A stretch of 64,000 nucleotides of DNA from Rutidosis leptorrhynchoides. Its lineage: Eukaryota; Streptophyta; Magnoliopsida; Asterales; Asteraceae. The number at the start of each line of letters is the position of its first letter. Positions within the stretch are counted from its first letter, which is position 1. The translations under genes were made by a program, and so were the position numbers. A model generated the notes under the pieces. It searched no databases. It saw nothing but the letters and a program-made list of their open reading frames with translations, and was not told where the DNA came from. Below, piece by piece: positions 1 to 12,900 of this stretch. The DNA lies in assembly GCF_046630445.1 (NCBI RefSeq), contig NC_092341.1, positions 256,151,501-256,215,500 of the forward strand. Reading direction: 5' to 3'.

Positions 1-1440
1 ACTTCTAGCTTCGCAGCCTAAACCATCACCACCTTTTCTTATTCAGCCTTTATCACCACCACAACCAACATTGATCCATCATTATCATAAACAAAACAAC
101 CACCTGCCTTCTGCTACCTCAGTCGACTATTTCTGTTTTGAACCGAACACCATTCAACTTACAAACCTACTTATGATCAACCATCATGCCACCTTTCAAA
201 TCACCATTACAATACCAAAACCTACAAATGATATACGATATTAAATATTTTTATTTTAACGAACCCCCACCTCTATAATCCTGCTTTTCTTCCACAGAAA
301 ACCACCACCACTTTAACCTTTGTACTTCTTCTTATTGCATCGATCCTCTTTTATAATACACCTGCAACAGCCGTATTCCTTTGAGTTTATTTTCAGTCGA
401 CAAACATCAAGAAAATTGGTACGATACATTTACAATATAAAGGTTCTCAACTCGTATATATAAAATACATTATGCAATATTTTCTTTCAAAAGACATGTG
501 AATCGAATATTGTGGGACAAGTAAAAGAAAAATAATGGCAGACAACCATTATTCAAACACTCCACTTGCAAATAAACCAACCCCAAATTTGCATATGGAT
601 CGTGACCTATTTTGGAGCCATCGAATTTTTAATGGATTACAATTGATGAGTTGTGATGTTTCTTTTCTATAATATGCTACCTTCCTAAAACCATATGGTT
701 ACAAAAAGAATTGCCTTTTTCTGTTGATCTTTTGTTACGAACCCCACTTCCATTAGTCAATACATTGGTGCCTTCCTTATTTTGTTAATGTGTGCCGACA
801 CATTTAAAAAAAAAACATTAAGCTAATTGAATTATTAAAGGCCACGAGTACCTTATCTTTTTGCTGTGGGATCGGGATTGATAGGAGGTGAAGAAAAGAA
901 AACGAATCCTTTATTGTTTGTGGTTGGACCGAGGGCTTCATTCACTAGATTGGGCCGCGATTGTTGTTTTACAGTTGGGCTAATCTTGGGCCTTTTTCAT
1001 TCGCTGGGCTGCCATCATAGTTGGGCCGGATGGATATGACTCCATTACTGCAGCAAACCGTCTTTTATATTTTTTTTTACGAATATTGATGAAGATAGGA
1101 GTTGAGTCACGATGAAGGATAGTTATGATTATGATTATGATAAGGATCGTATTACAATTATGGTTATAGTTTAAGATGATGATTTTGATGGCGAAATAGA
1201 TAAAATAAGATGATGATGATTTCGATAAGATGTTAAACGATAATGTTTATAGCGAATTAATATTGCTAATGATTGATGTATATGCTGATGAAATTATGAT
1301 AGATACATGAGGATAGATTATAAAATTCGCTGCTATGATTATAGTAATAATCGGTACCAAATTAGGATGAGTTAGAATGGATGATGATGTTGGAATATTG
1401 ATGATGAAGTTGATGAAATAGAACACGAGATATACTAATT
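1..1440. other. Intergenic, no gene recognised
   Basis: I see no convincing coding region. The stretch is AT-rich, with a pyrimidine/CA-rich start and several TTGGGC words around 945-1025. From about 1085 it is rich in GATGAT and GATTATGAT repeats with stops in all frames. It may be old LTR or intron-like debris. Nothing supports a function. Confidence 0.5.
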
Positions 1441-1454
1441 AGATTGGGTATTAA

Positions 1455-1586
1455 TTCAGAAAGGAATCAAACAAAGAGATGGTTAAAGGTGTTAGGGATT
1501 AAGCGGATGGTTGTGGGTTCAAGCCGGTCAGGGGCATTTAATTTTTTTTAAGGACTTGCTACATGAAGGTAGTCTTTCAATTTTTA

Positions 1587-1618
<32 letters not shown>

Positions 1619-1640
1619 TTTTTTTTCATAACAACTATTA
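1455..1640 (+). repeat. tRNA-like motif followed by (ATT)n, probable LTR upstream part
   Basis: A segment near 1465-1540 resembles a tRNA-derived sequence, with GATGGTTAA and GTGGGTTCAAGCC, the latter close to a Pol III B box. An ATT microsatellite follows at about 1590-1620. The same order, tRNA-like motif then ATT repeat, occurs inverted at 30110-29936 beside another gypsy LTR. It therefore probably belongs to the upstream part of the LTR continuing at 1870. It is not a functional tRNA gene: no complete cloverleaf can be drawn. Confidence 0.4.
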
Positions 1641-1869
1641 TTATTATTATTGTAAAATATAACAACTTTTATTTACTATTATTATCAATATTATTTTATC
1701 AAATAACTATTAGTTATATAAAACTATATTTACTACACATAATATAATTATATTAATACTTTTATAATTAATAAGGTTATTAATGAAAAACCTAATTAAA
1801 ATAACAATTAAATCTATGATAATAAATAAATTTGTTCGATTATCATTTTATGTGTTAATATATATACTT

Positions 1870-2776
1870 AATATAGGTTCGTGAATCCGAGGCCAACCCT
1901 ATACTTGTTCAATGCCGTCATATGTATTTTTACTACAAAATACAGTATGGTGAGTTCATTTGCTCCCTTTTTACTCATTACATTTTTGGGCTGAGAATAC
2001 ATGCAAATGCTTTATTAACTGTTTTACAATATTTATATGCGTGAGTTCATTTAATTCCCTTTTACTCTTTACATTTTTGGGACTGAGAATACATGCGCTG
2101 TTTTTACAACTGCTTTATTAAATGCTTTTGAAATACATTTTGAACTGCGAATACATGAAATGCTTTTATAAATGTTTGACGAGATAGACACAAGCAAAAC
2201 ATTCCTCGAATGTATTATTATGCAGACAGAAGTTCTGTGGATTATTATTGAATTATGTGGACATGATAATTGCCACCGTTGAATTATGTGGACATGATAA
2301 TTGTCACCATTGAATTATGTGGACATGATAATTGCCACCAATTGATGTGAATGTTATGTATCGAGAGAATGATTTTATACACAGGTTATGTGTATGTTAT
2401 TTTTGTGCACGAGATATGTGTACGGTTACTAAGATTTATGAAAGATGATTTCGTACACGAGAAAGGTGTACTGTATTTAAAAGATATCGCATGTACATTA
2501 CAGGTGGGTATAGGATTCGGGTCCATTTGTACCATGCAACATTTAAATTTTGTGGTCTATCAAAATGATGAATTTTATTATTTTATGGTAAACTTATGAA
2601 CTCACCAACCTTTTGGTTGACACTTTAAAGCATGTTTATTCTCAGGTATGAAAGAAATCTTCCGCTGTGCATTTGCTCATATTACATGGAGTCGTTCATG
2701 GCATATAGAGGTCAGAACCTCGTAATGGGACCAACTGTTGAAGACTTCGTCCAGATGGATTAGGACGGGTCACTAC
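1870..2776 (+). repeat. Gypsy LTR fragment (A-related), plus orientation
   Basis: The sequence is collinear with the 3' half of the A-family LTR (compare 40155-41040). It shares the block reading GTTCGTGAATC then GAGGCCAACC, the word GAGAATACATGC, the stem-loop CAACCTTTTGGTTG at 2606-2619, then TTTATTCTCAGG and CTTCCGCTGTGC. It stops at GACGGGTC and lacks the last bases (CTTTCA) present in the intact LTR end at 27842. The direct repeats at about 2263-2340 (three copies of TTGAATTATGTGGACATG, last one diverged) are internal. The right boundary abuts an oppositely oriented element fragment. Confidence 0.75.
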
Positions 2777-3343
2777 ATGGGATGCGGATGTGGTTGTTGG
2801 TGGTGGTAATGATACTGTTGATGTTGATGATGGTACTGTTGATGTCGGTGATGCTGCTGGTGTTTGTGGTATTGAGGCTTCCGATGTGGATGTTATTAGC
2901 GGTACTGGTGTTGTTGATGGTGCTTGTAATCCTTGCACCATATTCTCCAAAGCCGTCACGCGAGCGCGAAGCTCGTTGACTTCTTCTATTACGCTAGGAT
3001 GATTGTCGGTTCGGACGAGCCGGTGAATAAGATTCAGAATTTGGGATAGTATATAATAGTGATGAGATACTCTGGAAATGAGAGAGAAAAGGGTGTTTCG
3101 AACAGGTTCACCGGTAAGTGCTTCAGGTTCTTCACCAAGAGGTGAATGTGGTGGATGGAAGGGATCACCTTCTTCTTGTCTCCAATGGTTAAGTAGATTA
3201 CGAACTCATCCCCAATTCATCCAGAATAGATGATGGCTAATTGGTTGATCCATTTCGGTTACGCTACTTTCGGAGCTCAGGTCGAATTCCATATCGGAAT
3301 AATTGTCGAAATCCGAGGAATTTGAACTGGATGTGGGATCCAT
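2777..3343 (-). pseudogene. Broken pre-gag ORF of an A-type LTR element
   Basis: Starting from the ATG at 3341-3343, one frame runs to 2777 with a single internal TGA. That TGA falls in the word MNWG-stop-V, where the two other copies in this window read MNWGWV, so it is a Trp nonsense change. The product begins with Ser/Asp-rich sequence, then has [27 protein letters not shown], a short coiled-coil-like part (EEVNELRARVTALENMVQ) and a Thr/Pro/Ser-rich tail. Related copies are at 51345-51779 and 58669-58849. I do not recognise the family or a function. Its position between primer site and the expected gag marks it as an accessory retrotransposon ORF. Confidence 0.7.
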
Positions 3344-3728
3344 CTTGTATAATCAGGGAAAGAATTTTTGGTATGAAATAGATTATAGGACTTAGATTTG
3401 GTATTCTACAATACATAATTTACATATGTATATATAATATCAAAATCCCATAAATTACGGAGGAATCTTTGGAAGATGTTAGGCAAAGTTCACAGTAACA
3501 GATAAGCTAAGATAGGAATTCGTCTATACACTATTTATGCAATAAATGCATGAAAACGCGTCTAGACTTAAGAACGATAAGCAGGTAATTTCCGACAAGA
3601 AATGATGAGCAAAATTTATAATACGCAGATACGGTCTAAGTCCAGACTCACTAATGCATCCTAACAACTACTGGTTAGACACACTAATGCAAATTCTGGT
3701 TCGCTAAGACCAACGCTCTGATGCCAAC
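3344..3728 (-). other. Leader and primer-binding site of minus-strand A-type element
   Basis: Read on the minus strand, GTTGGCATCAGAGCGTTGG at about 3710-3728 is a variant of the plant tRNA-iMet primer site TGGTATCAGAGC. The following bases match the leaders at 41065-41150 and 58192-58280 (GCATTAGTGTGTCTAAC, then GGATGCATTAGTGAG). The rest is non-coding leader up to the pre-gag ORF. Confidence 0.75.
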
Positions 3729-4800
3729 TGTGATGGCCCGCCAAAATCCCTATTGACGCAACACATCATTCATCGGTCCCATTGCGAGGTTTGTCCTCTA
3801 TATGATACGTTTTACAAACGTTGCATTCATTTCAAAAGACGCGCTTTCTATATAAGAAAGTTTTAAAATCTGTATACATTTTTAAAGCATGTATATAAAT
3901 GTTTTCGGCTTGTGGTGATTTCTACATATAGACAATCCCAATAAATGATAGTTCATAATAATACATCAGTTGACTAAACAGTCAAAATATAATACATATT
4001 AATGTTTGAATGCAAAGTTTCCTTGAAAAATATGCCATGTAAGACTCCATGCACATAGCAGTTAAACAGCGGAAACTTCTTTAATACCTGAGAATAAACA
4101 TGCTTTAAAGTGTCAACCAAAAAGGTTGGTGAGTTCATAGTTTTATCATAAATAATGATTTTCAATAGTTGTAATAGACCACAAGATTTCAGTTTCATAA
4201 ATAACCATACACTCGCAAGTGTATAAAAAGCATTCTATAAGTTGTAGGCGCCCGGTAACAAGCCTTAACGTTCATGTTTTACCCTCTGAAAGTACACCGA
4301 ATCAGGTGTGTTATATAAACCTCGAAGTACTAAATCATCCCATAGTCAGGATGGGGTTTGTCAGGCCCAATAGATCTATCTTTAGGATTCGCGCCTACCA
4401 GTCATACACCAGTAGTTATAGTTACCAAGCTAAGGGGATATTTCTGGTTTAAACCCACGTAGAATTAGTTTTAGTACTTGTGCCTATTTCTTAAAACAGT
4501 TATAAAATATGCATGTATTCTCAGCCCAAAAATATATAATGCAAAAGCATTTAAAAAGGGAGCTATGAAAACCCACGTATCAATATTGTGGTTCAATATT
4601 GCAGGAAAAGTATGCAGACGCAACGGAAATGATAAATGCAAGGTTGACCTTTGATTCACGAACAATACCCCCGATCAATACCCATAACCTCCTTATTTAA
4701 TACCCATGAATTCCTTAGCTTTAAACCATATGAAAAACTCATTTTGAAATCACTTGAACATAACCTCTTCGTAGTATTTTATGTATATTCTGTAACCATA
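3729..4800 (-). repeat. Gypsy LTR (A-type), minus orientation, 5' LTR remnant
   Basis: This is the reverse complement of the A-family LTR. It shows the stem-loop CAACC/GGTTG at 4114-4128 with a five-base loop, the CTGAGAATAAACATGC word, and the block around 4330-4400 with CCCAATAGATCTATCTTTAGG. The match to the A LTR stays recognisable to about 4770. The outer boundary is not clear because the sequence dissolves into AT-rich repeats. Together with the leader and pre-gag ORF it forms the 5' end of a truncated minus-strand element. Confidence 0.7.
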
Positions 4801-6111
<1,311 letters not shown>

Positions 6112-6113
<2 letters not shown>

Positions 6114-6130
6114 GACATCAGAGCATGGTC
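6112..6130 (+). other. Degenerate tRNA-iMet primer-binding site
   Basis: TGACATCAGAGCATGGTCT resembles the TGGTATCAGAGCNNTGGTC found immediately after the other gypsy LTRs here. It lies 370 bp upstream of a gag ORF, as expected for an LTR retrotransposon. Confidence 0.6.
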
Positions 6131-6481
6131 TAAGGGATTTAGGCGACTTGAGATAGGAGCCTAGACTTGGACTTTTGTGTGTGCTTATTTGTTGCGGGAC
6201 TTGTAGGTGAACTAACTAGGATTGTGACTTGTGTTATGATATTACTTCTTGCATGTGTTTTATCGCGTAGGATTTTTGTTTGTGTTGGTTACATCATCGA
6301 GTGAGGCGGTCGTTGTACTAATAAGTTGATACGGCGTGTGCGCGTACTAAGGACTTGCAAACCTTATCACGGGTGCAAATCATGTCTACAAGTGATGTAC
6401 GACGAGTGTTGAGCAAGATGGGGCGGTGTTGTGCGTGTGGTTTTATACATTCGTGGACTAATCGTTTTTGCATTCTTTAGA

Positions 6482-7186
6482 ATGACGACAAGAAACGGGA
6501 TCGAGGCGAGCGACAATGAGTTTAACGCTAGAGTTGCGGCAGCCGTTGCGGAGAAAATGGGTGCGTTTCGAGAAGAAATGGATATGAAGTACTCCGAATT
6601 TCAAAGTAGTGGCGAAATGGAGCGTTGTCATAAGAGCTTCATGAGGACTAAACTTCCGATGTATGACGAGAAACCCGATCCTTTGGTAAGCACAACTTGG
6701 ATCTCGGATGTCGAAGGGTATTTTCGTACTATTGATTGCCCTCCCGAGAAGAGGACACGACTCGCTACTAGCTTGTTGCGGGGTAGGGCGAAGGATTGGT
6801 TGGATAGTAAAATTGATATCATTGGTGGTGAAGCTTTTATGGGGTTATCGTGGGACGATTTTAAGAAGGAATTCTTCGAGGAGTTCCAGACGCAAGCCGA
6901 CTTGGGGGAATTGCGTGATGAGTTGCGAAATTTGCGACAGGGATCTATGGACTTGAATACTCTCAAGACGACCTTTATGGCGAAGGCTCGTTTTTGCCCG
7001 GAATATATTGGGAACGATCGTATGTTGATGGAAGATTTCTATCGAACTTTGAATGATGACTTGCAGGACAAAATTAGCAGAGGTCAGGCGAAATCGTTTG
7101 CGGAGTTATTCGCCGTGGCTAGTGGTTTCGAATCGTACTCGCGATCGAAAGTTGGTGAACTTCAAGTAAGAAAAGGGTTGTTTTGA
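6482..7186 (+). pseudogene. Ty3/gypsy gag fragment (capsid region)
   Basis: The ATG at 6482 opens about 234 codons without a stop. The product shows the plant retrotransposon capsid pattern: MKYSEFQSSGEMERC, then PMYDEKPDPLVSTTWISDVE, LLRGRAKDWLDSK, LSWDDFKKEFFEEF, LRNLRQGSMDLNTLKTTF, and the C-terminal block with DDLQDKISRGQAKSFAELFAV. In the family this domain assembles the virus-like particle. No zinc knuckle, protease or pol follows: the frame ends where sequence of a different LTR type begins at 7187, so the element is truncated. It is unlike the gags of elements B and C and represents another gypsy family. Confidence 0.85.
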
Positions 7187-7663
7187 TCCAATTGCACTTC
7201 AAAGCACAACTGTGCCCACACTAACCAATAATCACTAACACTAGTGAAAATGGTCCTAATAACACCAACTAACCCAAATCACAAGTGCTAAACACTTGTC
7301 TTCCCTAAAATCAAGTCACAAACCCTAGTTTTGACCCAATTCAAAATCAAGCTTCCAACATCAACATAATCACTAACCCTAGTGATTATACGTAACTTAC
7401 AAGCCCTAACATGGCATAGTAGTCTTCCAACCTAAAATCGACCAACAAGGGTCAACAATACCCACAACTAGCTTCAAACACCCATTTGTGAGGTAGATGG
7501 GTTTTCTCAAGAACATGCAAGTTCAAACCCTAACATCAGATTAAATGAATTTCGGAGTTAGGACTTACCACCACAACCAAAATGTAGCTAGGAACGAGAT
7601 GAACAACTTTAATACTTGGACTTTGTCGAAAACTCAACTTCTTCTTCAAGATTCCAAGCTTTC
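7187..7663. repeat. Probable LTR fragment related to element D
   Basis: This is non-coding CA-rich sequence with many AACCCTA and CACTAA words. Its end (7555-7660: TTACCACCACAACC, then GTAGCTAGGAACGAGATGAA, CTCAACTTCTTCTTC) parallels the last 110 bases of the window (63890-63990: TTACCAACACAATCACC, GTAGCTAGCGACTAGATGAA, CAACCTCCTTCTTCC). The assignment to the D family is by eye only. Confidence 0.45.
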
Positions 7664-7669
7664 TCTCTC

Positions 7670-7742
<73 letters not shown>
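7664..7742. repeat. (TC)n microsatellite
   Basis: Almost pure CT repeat, interrupted only near its start by TAAGC. It sits inside the LTR-like fragment at a place where other LTRs here also have CT-rich leader sequence. Confidence 0.95.
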
Positions 7743-7743
<1 letters not shown>

Positions 7744-7924
7744 CTTTCTATCTAAATGGAAGTGTGTAAAGATGGTGAAATGAGGATAAGGATGAGAAAT
7801 GGATCAGATTTGAGGCCTAAAATCCGGCTCTCAAGTGAAAAGACCCGAATGCCCCTCATTAAAACACTAAAATTACGAGTCCACGCTGCCAGCTAGTTAT
7901 GCGTGGCATGTGCGCGGGGCACTG

Positions 7925-8408
7925 TCACTTGAAAATGAAGTCAGGGTCTTACATTGGGACCATTGATTGTGCAATTTGTAACTTACAACCCGAATTTGCA
8001 GATCACCTGTTTATTTCGTGTGAGTGTGCATCAACTATTTGGAGACTTGTACGTGTTTGGATGGATATTAATGTCCATGTATTTTATTCTTGGAACGACT
8101 CGTTTAATGGGTTTGATTACTTGAATGGGTCTTAGATCAATAAAGCGAAGATATATTCCACTTGCTCGACAACGATATGGTTCATCTGAAAATTCCGTAA
8201 TGACTTGGTTTTCTATTCGGGTCAATTAAAGAAAAGTTCGATTTATGACTTAATTCGTTTCTTTTCTTTTAATTGGCTTAATCTTAGAGGTCAACTTTGC
8301 ATTTCTTGAAATGATTGGCTTGTAAAACCTATGTAAAGTTGTATTTTCTCTCATAGCTCCTTGTTAGAGAATTACTATATATTGTATAAATTGCCGTTCT
8401 AAAAAAAT
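7925..8408 (+). pseudogene. LINE 3' end: zinc-binding RT tail and 3' UTR
   Basis: In the frame of 7925-8135 the sequence encodes CAICNLQPEFADHLFISC followed by ECASTIWRLVRVW. This is the Cys/His-rich zinc-binding region found at the C-terminus of plant L1-type LINE reverse transcriptases (C-x2-C, E-x2-HLF-x2-C, W). The frame is broken after 8135. Downstream, 8230-8400 looks like a LINE 3' UTR, ending in ATTGCCGTTCTAAAAAAA, the usual GCCGTTC-poly(A) end of plant LINEs. It is a 5'-truncated insertion. The left edge is approximate. Confidence 0.75.
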
Positions 8409-8518
8409 TATACTTCTATGCATAATAAGCAATAACATCTATTAGTAATATTCTGATTAATATACATTACTTCTTTTTGCCTAGAGAGTTTTTATTTTAT
8501 TTGAAGAATCATAAAATC
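8409..8518. other. AT-rich spacer
   Basis: No gene or recognisable element. Confidence 0.5.
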
Positions 8519-8935
8519 ACCAACAACACAACACAACAACAACAACAACAAAACTCAATTCTACATTGAGGTATGAGGAGATGAGATATAGGTAATCCTT
8601 CCTTTATCATAGAATAAAGAGAAGTCAATTTTTCACCCGAAGTGAAACGCTCTAAGAGTAGAGAAAATTCTCCCTCTCTCTGTTCGACGAATAAAGAGAT
8701 TTGTTTTCAAGAGATCTCTGGCCAATAAGTAGAAAACAATTATTATATCAATAATATAGTGTTAAATTATTATAAAGAAAAATTTATATCGAACATAAAT
8801 AAAATAAAAATTAACAACAACAACAATACTCAATCCGGCAGATGCGAGGTATAAGGAATGTGAGATGTAGACTATCTTTACTCTACGACAGAATAAAAAA
8901 GAAGTCATCTCTCTAATCACAAGTTGGGGAAAAAA
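8519..8935 (-). repeat. Two diverged SINE-like copies, minus orientation
   Basis: Two blocks, 8527-8640 and 8811-8915, share the same order: (CAA)n, ACTCAATNC, GAGGTATNAGGA, TGAGATNTAG, then AGAATAAA..GAAGTC. Read on the minus strand they end in TTG repeats, as tRNA-derived plant SINEs of the Au/TS kind do. Family assignment is from memory of that 3' layout. No complete tRNA-like head was found. Confidence 0.45.
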
Positions 8936-9284
8936 AATTTGCACCAACCTGAAGAGAAAGTGATCACTCTTTACTCCAGATTAGAGACATTACTTCCCTG
9001 AAGATCACATACCTCAAAAACAAATTAAGTTACTCGTATTATTTTTTCCTTTCTTAATATATACTATAAAAAAGGAATGAGTTCGGTTGAATCATAAAGA
9101 AAACAGCCATAAAAACGCAAAGAAAGTTAGGAACCAGTCAAGCTAACTTAAAAAAACATACATCTAGTACAGCAATTATCCAGGGAGTTTTGTATAACGA
9201 TTTTTTTTTTAATTTTATAATATAATAAATTATAAATTATAAATAATTAATTATATTATATTTTATGAGGAATATTCATTTGAG
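8936..9284. other. AT-rich intergenic stretch
   Basis: No coding region. It consists of AT-rich sequence with a TATAATTTAT-type palindromic run near 9215-9260. Confidence 0.5.
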
Positions 9285-9738
9285 TCCATAAATTAAGTTG
9301 AGATTCAAGGGACCAATGAGAGCGCGACATGTGTCGCGAAAATCACATGTGATTGGAAAAAAAAATTCAAAATTTTTTTTCGAAAAAAAAAACTTTTAAA
9401 TTTTTTTTCGAAATTTTTTTTTAAATTTTTAAATTTTTTTTTACAATCACTTGTGATTTACCTGCACAATCACATGTGATTGAATTGTACAATCACATGT
9501 GATTGAATTTGCCATGCATAATCACATGTGATTGGGTTTACAATCACATGTGATTGACAATGATAATCACATATGATTTAAAAAAAAAAATTTCGAAAAA
9601 AAAAATTCGAAAAAAAAAATTTCGAAAAAAAAAAATTTCAAAAAAAAAAATTTTCAAATTTTTTTTCCAATCACATGTGATTTTCGCGCCACATGTCGCG
9701 TTCTCATTGGTCCCTTTGTTTTTAAGTAAATTTATGGA
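9285..9738. mobile_element. Fold-back/MITE-like element with repeated CACATGTG palindromes
   Basis: The arms 9285-9360 and 9660-9738 are inverted copies of each other, sharing TCCATAAAT at the tips, GGGACCAATGAGA, GCGCGAAAATCACATGTG and GATTGGAAAAAA. The interior is A/T homopolymer runs plus the 14-bp palindrome AATCACATGTGATT. Perfect copies start at 9341, 9468, 9491, 9520, 9542 and 9669; degenerate ones at 9445 and 9565. The layout fits a non-autonomous DNA element. The superfamily and target duplication are not clear. It ends about 220 bp before the COBRA-like start codon, so it lies within the presumed promoter. Confidence 0.7.
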
Positions 9739-9756
9739 TGCAAGTGATTACAACTC

Positions 9757-9776
9757 TATATTTTATATATTTTATA
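9757..9776 (+). promoter_or_regulatory. Possible TATA region of COBRA-like gene 1
   Basis: TATATTTTATATATTTTATAC lies about 185-200 bp before the ATG at 9960, a reasonable core-promoter distance. AT-rich sequence makes such matches common, so this is tentative. Confidence 0.35.
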
Positions 9777-9959
9777 CTCCTATTTTATTACATCGCCACT
9801 CGTTTTTAAAAGTCTTTGAACAAGTGTGTTTTGCTTTGCTACAATCATCATCACTCATTTTATAAGACCAAACATAACTCATCATACACCGCCCCCACCA
9901 ACAAAATCTTGCATTCCATAATTAAGAAACAAGCACTTGACCCAATTTTTGACCAATTA

Positions 9960-12900
9960 ATGGATTCTTGCTTCCGATCCTTCACCAAAATTTCAATTTC
10001 CACCATTGTTCTTGCAATCCTTTTTTCTTCGTCTAGTTTCACATGCACAGGTTTGAGTTTTTTTCTGTATTTTTTATTTTTTAAATTGAAGCTTCTAATT
10101 ACCATTCTGATTGTTTTCGGTTCTGGGGTTTTGTTAATTAGATTGATCTGAGTTTTTTTTAGCATGATTCTTGAAAAAGTCGTGTACTTTACTGATGGGT
10201 GTGAAAAATTTTAACTTTCGGTGAATGGGATAGTGATTATGGGTTGCAAAATAAATAAAAGGTTTTACCTTTTTAGGGTTTTGTACCTATAGGGCTCAAT
10301 TGACTAATGGGTTTGAGAATTATTGAAGATTTATGAAAATGGTGATTAATGTTTTGGTATAGTTGATAATGGTTTGAGTCTTGATTGATTTTGATGATCA
10401 AGTTCATCTGAAAAAGGATACATTTTTCATCTGTTTTATATAAATTTGTATATATAATGGGTTTGAAGATCAAAAGGACTGACTTTTTTCAAGTAGGCAA
10501 TAGTCATTCAATAATATATAAATGGACATACTCAAACATTGTTGTAAAAGTAGTTTAATGAAGATTGATGGGTTACCTGTAAAAAGACTTGAGGATAAAC
10601 CTCCTAGTATCTTGTTTGTTAGATTACAAAAAACATAATGTAATGTTTACTGGTGTAAAAAGAAGAAAATAATTGTTATTAATAATTAATAATAATTTAG
10701 TGCATAACTGTGTGCTTGGGTCGAAATCCTGAACCTGTCACTATCTTGGTGCACCATGACAACTGCCCTGATTGTGATTTTGCGTGTTTTGACCATTATG
10801 CGACCTTCAAAAATATTACTTGAAAAACGATGGGCTTTTTCTGTTTAAGACTTTAGTTAATGAATCCCTATGGTTTTTTTTTTTGAACGGCAGAAAAATT
10901 TTATTCCTCGAAAAAATCGCATGTACAAAGAATTACAACGCAAAGCGTAGAGATGCTGAATTAGAATCCTACGCCTAAATAATTTACATGAGTGAATCCC
11001 TATGGATTATATTAACTTTGTTATCTTCTTTCACTCGCAGAAGCCTACGACGCGCTTGACCCAACTGGAAATATAACAATTAAGTGGGACATCATTAGTT
11101 GGACTCCAGATGGATATGTTGTAAGTATCATTAACTACGGTTCAGTTGCCTAAGTTTTTTTATCTTTTGAAAATGTATGGAAGTTCTTTTTTACCTTTTA
11201 GCCGCGAGACTAAAAATACTTGCACTCTCGGATAACCTGAATAGGGAAAATCCCTCACTTTTTAATGGTTTAATTGAGATTATATACTAAACTTAGAACA
11301 CGTCTAAATCACTAAGAGTCCACTGGTTGGGGCCTTGAGATCCTTGCAAGAGGTTTCAGATTTGATTCTTGTGGTGTCCGGGAAAAACGGTCACAAATTA
11401 ATCTGGTTAGGCTGCGTACACCAGAGTTAAAATACTCACGCTCTCCGGTAACCCGAATGGGGAAAACCTTATCACTTATAGAACACGTTAACTACAAATA
11501 TTTGGCGGTGAACAACTATACATGCCAACTACTTTAGGACATTGTCTCTGCAAATGGTTTTGTTTGACTTTCTAATTGATTTCATATTACGTGTAGGCTG
11601 TTGTTACTATGTACAACTTCCAACAATATCGTCACATTTCACCTCCGGGGTGGACGTTAGGGTGGACATGGGCTAAAAAAGAGGTAATTTGGACCATGAT
11701 GGGTGGTCAAGCGACTGAACAAGGCGATTGTTCGAGATACAAAACTACACCTCCGCATTGTTGCAAGAAAACACCTTCCATTGTCGATTTACTACCCGGG
11801 ACACCTTACAATCAGCAAATAGCAAATTGTTGCAAAGGTGGAGTTATCAATTCGTGGGCCCAAGAGCCTGACAACTATGCTAGTTCATTTCAGCTAAGTG
11901 TTGGTGCTGCCGGAACCAGTAATAAGACGGTTAAACCACCCAAGAACTTCACATTACTCGCACCGGGTCCCGGGTATACATGTGGACCGGCTGTAGTTGG
12001 TAAACCAACTAAGTTTATAAGTGCTGATGGAAGAAGAGTTACTCAAGCTATGAGTAAGTAATCTATAATCAAACATGTGGTAGTAATAATTTGAAATTAC
12101 GATACTGTCCTCAAGGATTTATAATTAGTACTTCTTTTTTTTTGCAGTGACGTGGAATGTTACGTGTACGTATTCACAGTTTCTGGCTCAGAAAACGCCT
12201 ACTTGTTGTGTTTCTATGTCAGCGTTTTACAATGATACCATTGTACCATGCCCCACATGCACTTGTGGATGCCAAGACAACGTAACCCACCCCGGAAGTT
12301 GCGTAAAGTATGCTTTCATTGTCTCCATTTTTTTTATATCTGTTTTATGCTTTCTAAAAAAAAACATTGAATCTTTTTTTATGGGTGTTCTTGATTTGCA
12401 GCCCTCGTTCACCCTATCTAGCCTCAGTTGTTAATGGTCCTGGCAAGAACAGCTTAACACCCCTGGTTCAATGCACGAAACATATGTGCCCGATCCGTGT
12501 TCATTGGCACGTGAAGCTTAATTACAAGGAATACTGGCGGGTTAAGGTCACAATTACAAACTTTAATTACAGGATGAATTACTCACAGTGGAATTTAGTC
12601 GTTCAACACCCTAATTTCGATAACCTCACTCAAATTTTTAGCTTTAACTACAAGCCATTGACCCCCTACTCTTCTATAAGTAAGTGATCAATTTCTTAAT
12701 ATATAATTAATACATTTTAGTTAAAACACAACTAATGGTGATTTGCTGCTTAATTTTAATCTACAGATGATACTGCTATGCTATGGGGAGTTAAGTTCTA
12801 CAACGATTTTCTTAACCAAGCTGGACCAATTGGGAATGTTCAATCAGAATTACTTTTCCGAAAAGATAAATCGACTTTTACGTTTGAAAAGGGATGGGCT

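Noticed and set aside
9341-9682. CRISPR-like array of palindromic repeats
   Set aside because: Spacers are short, irregular and A/T homopolymers in a plant genome; the inverted arms show a fold-back element instead.
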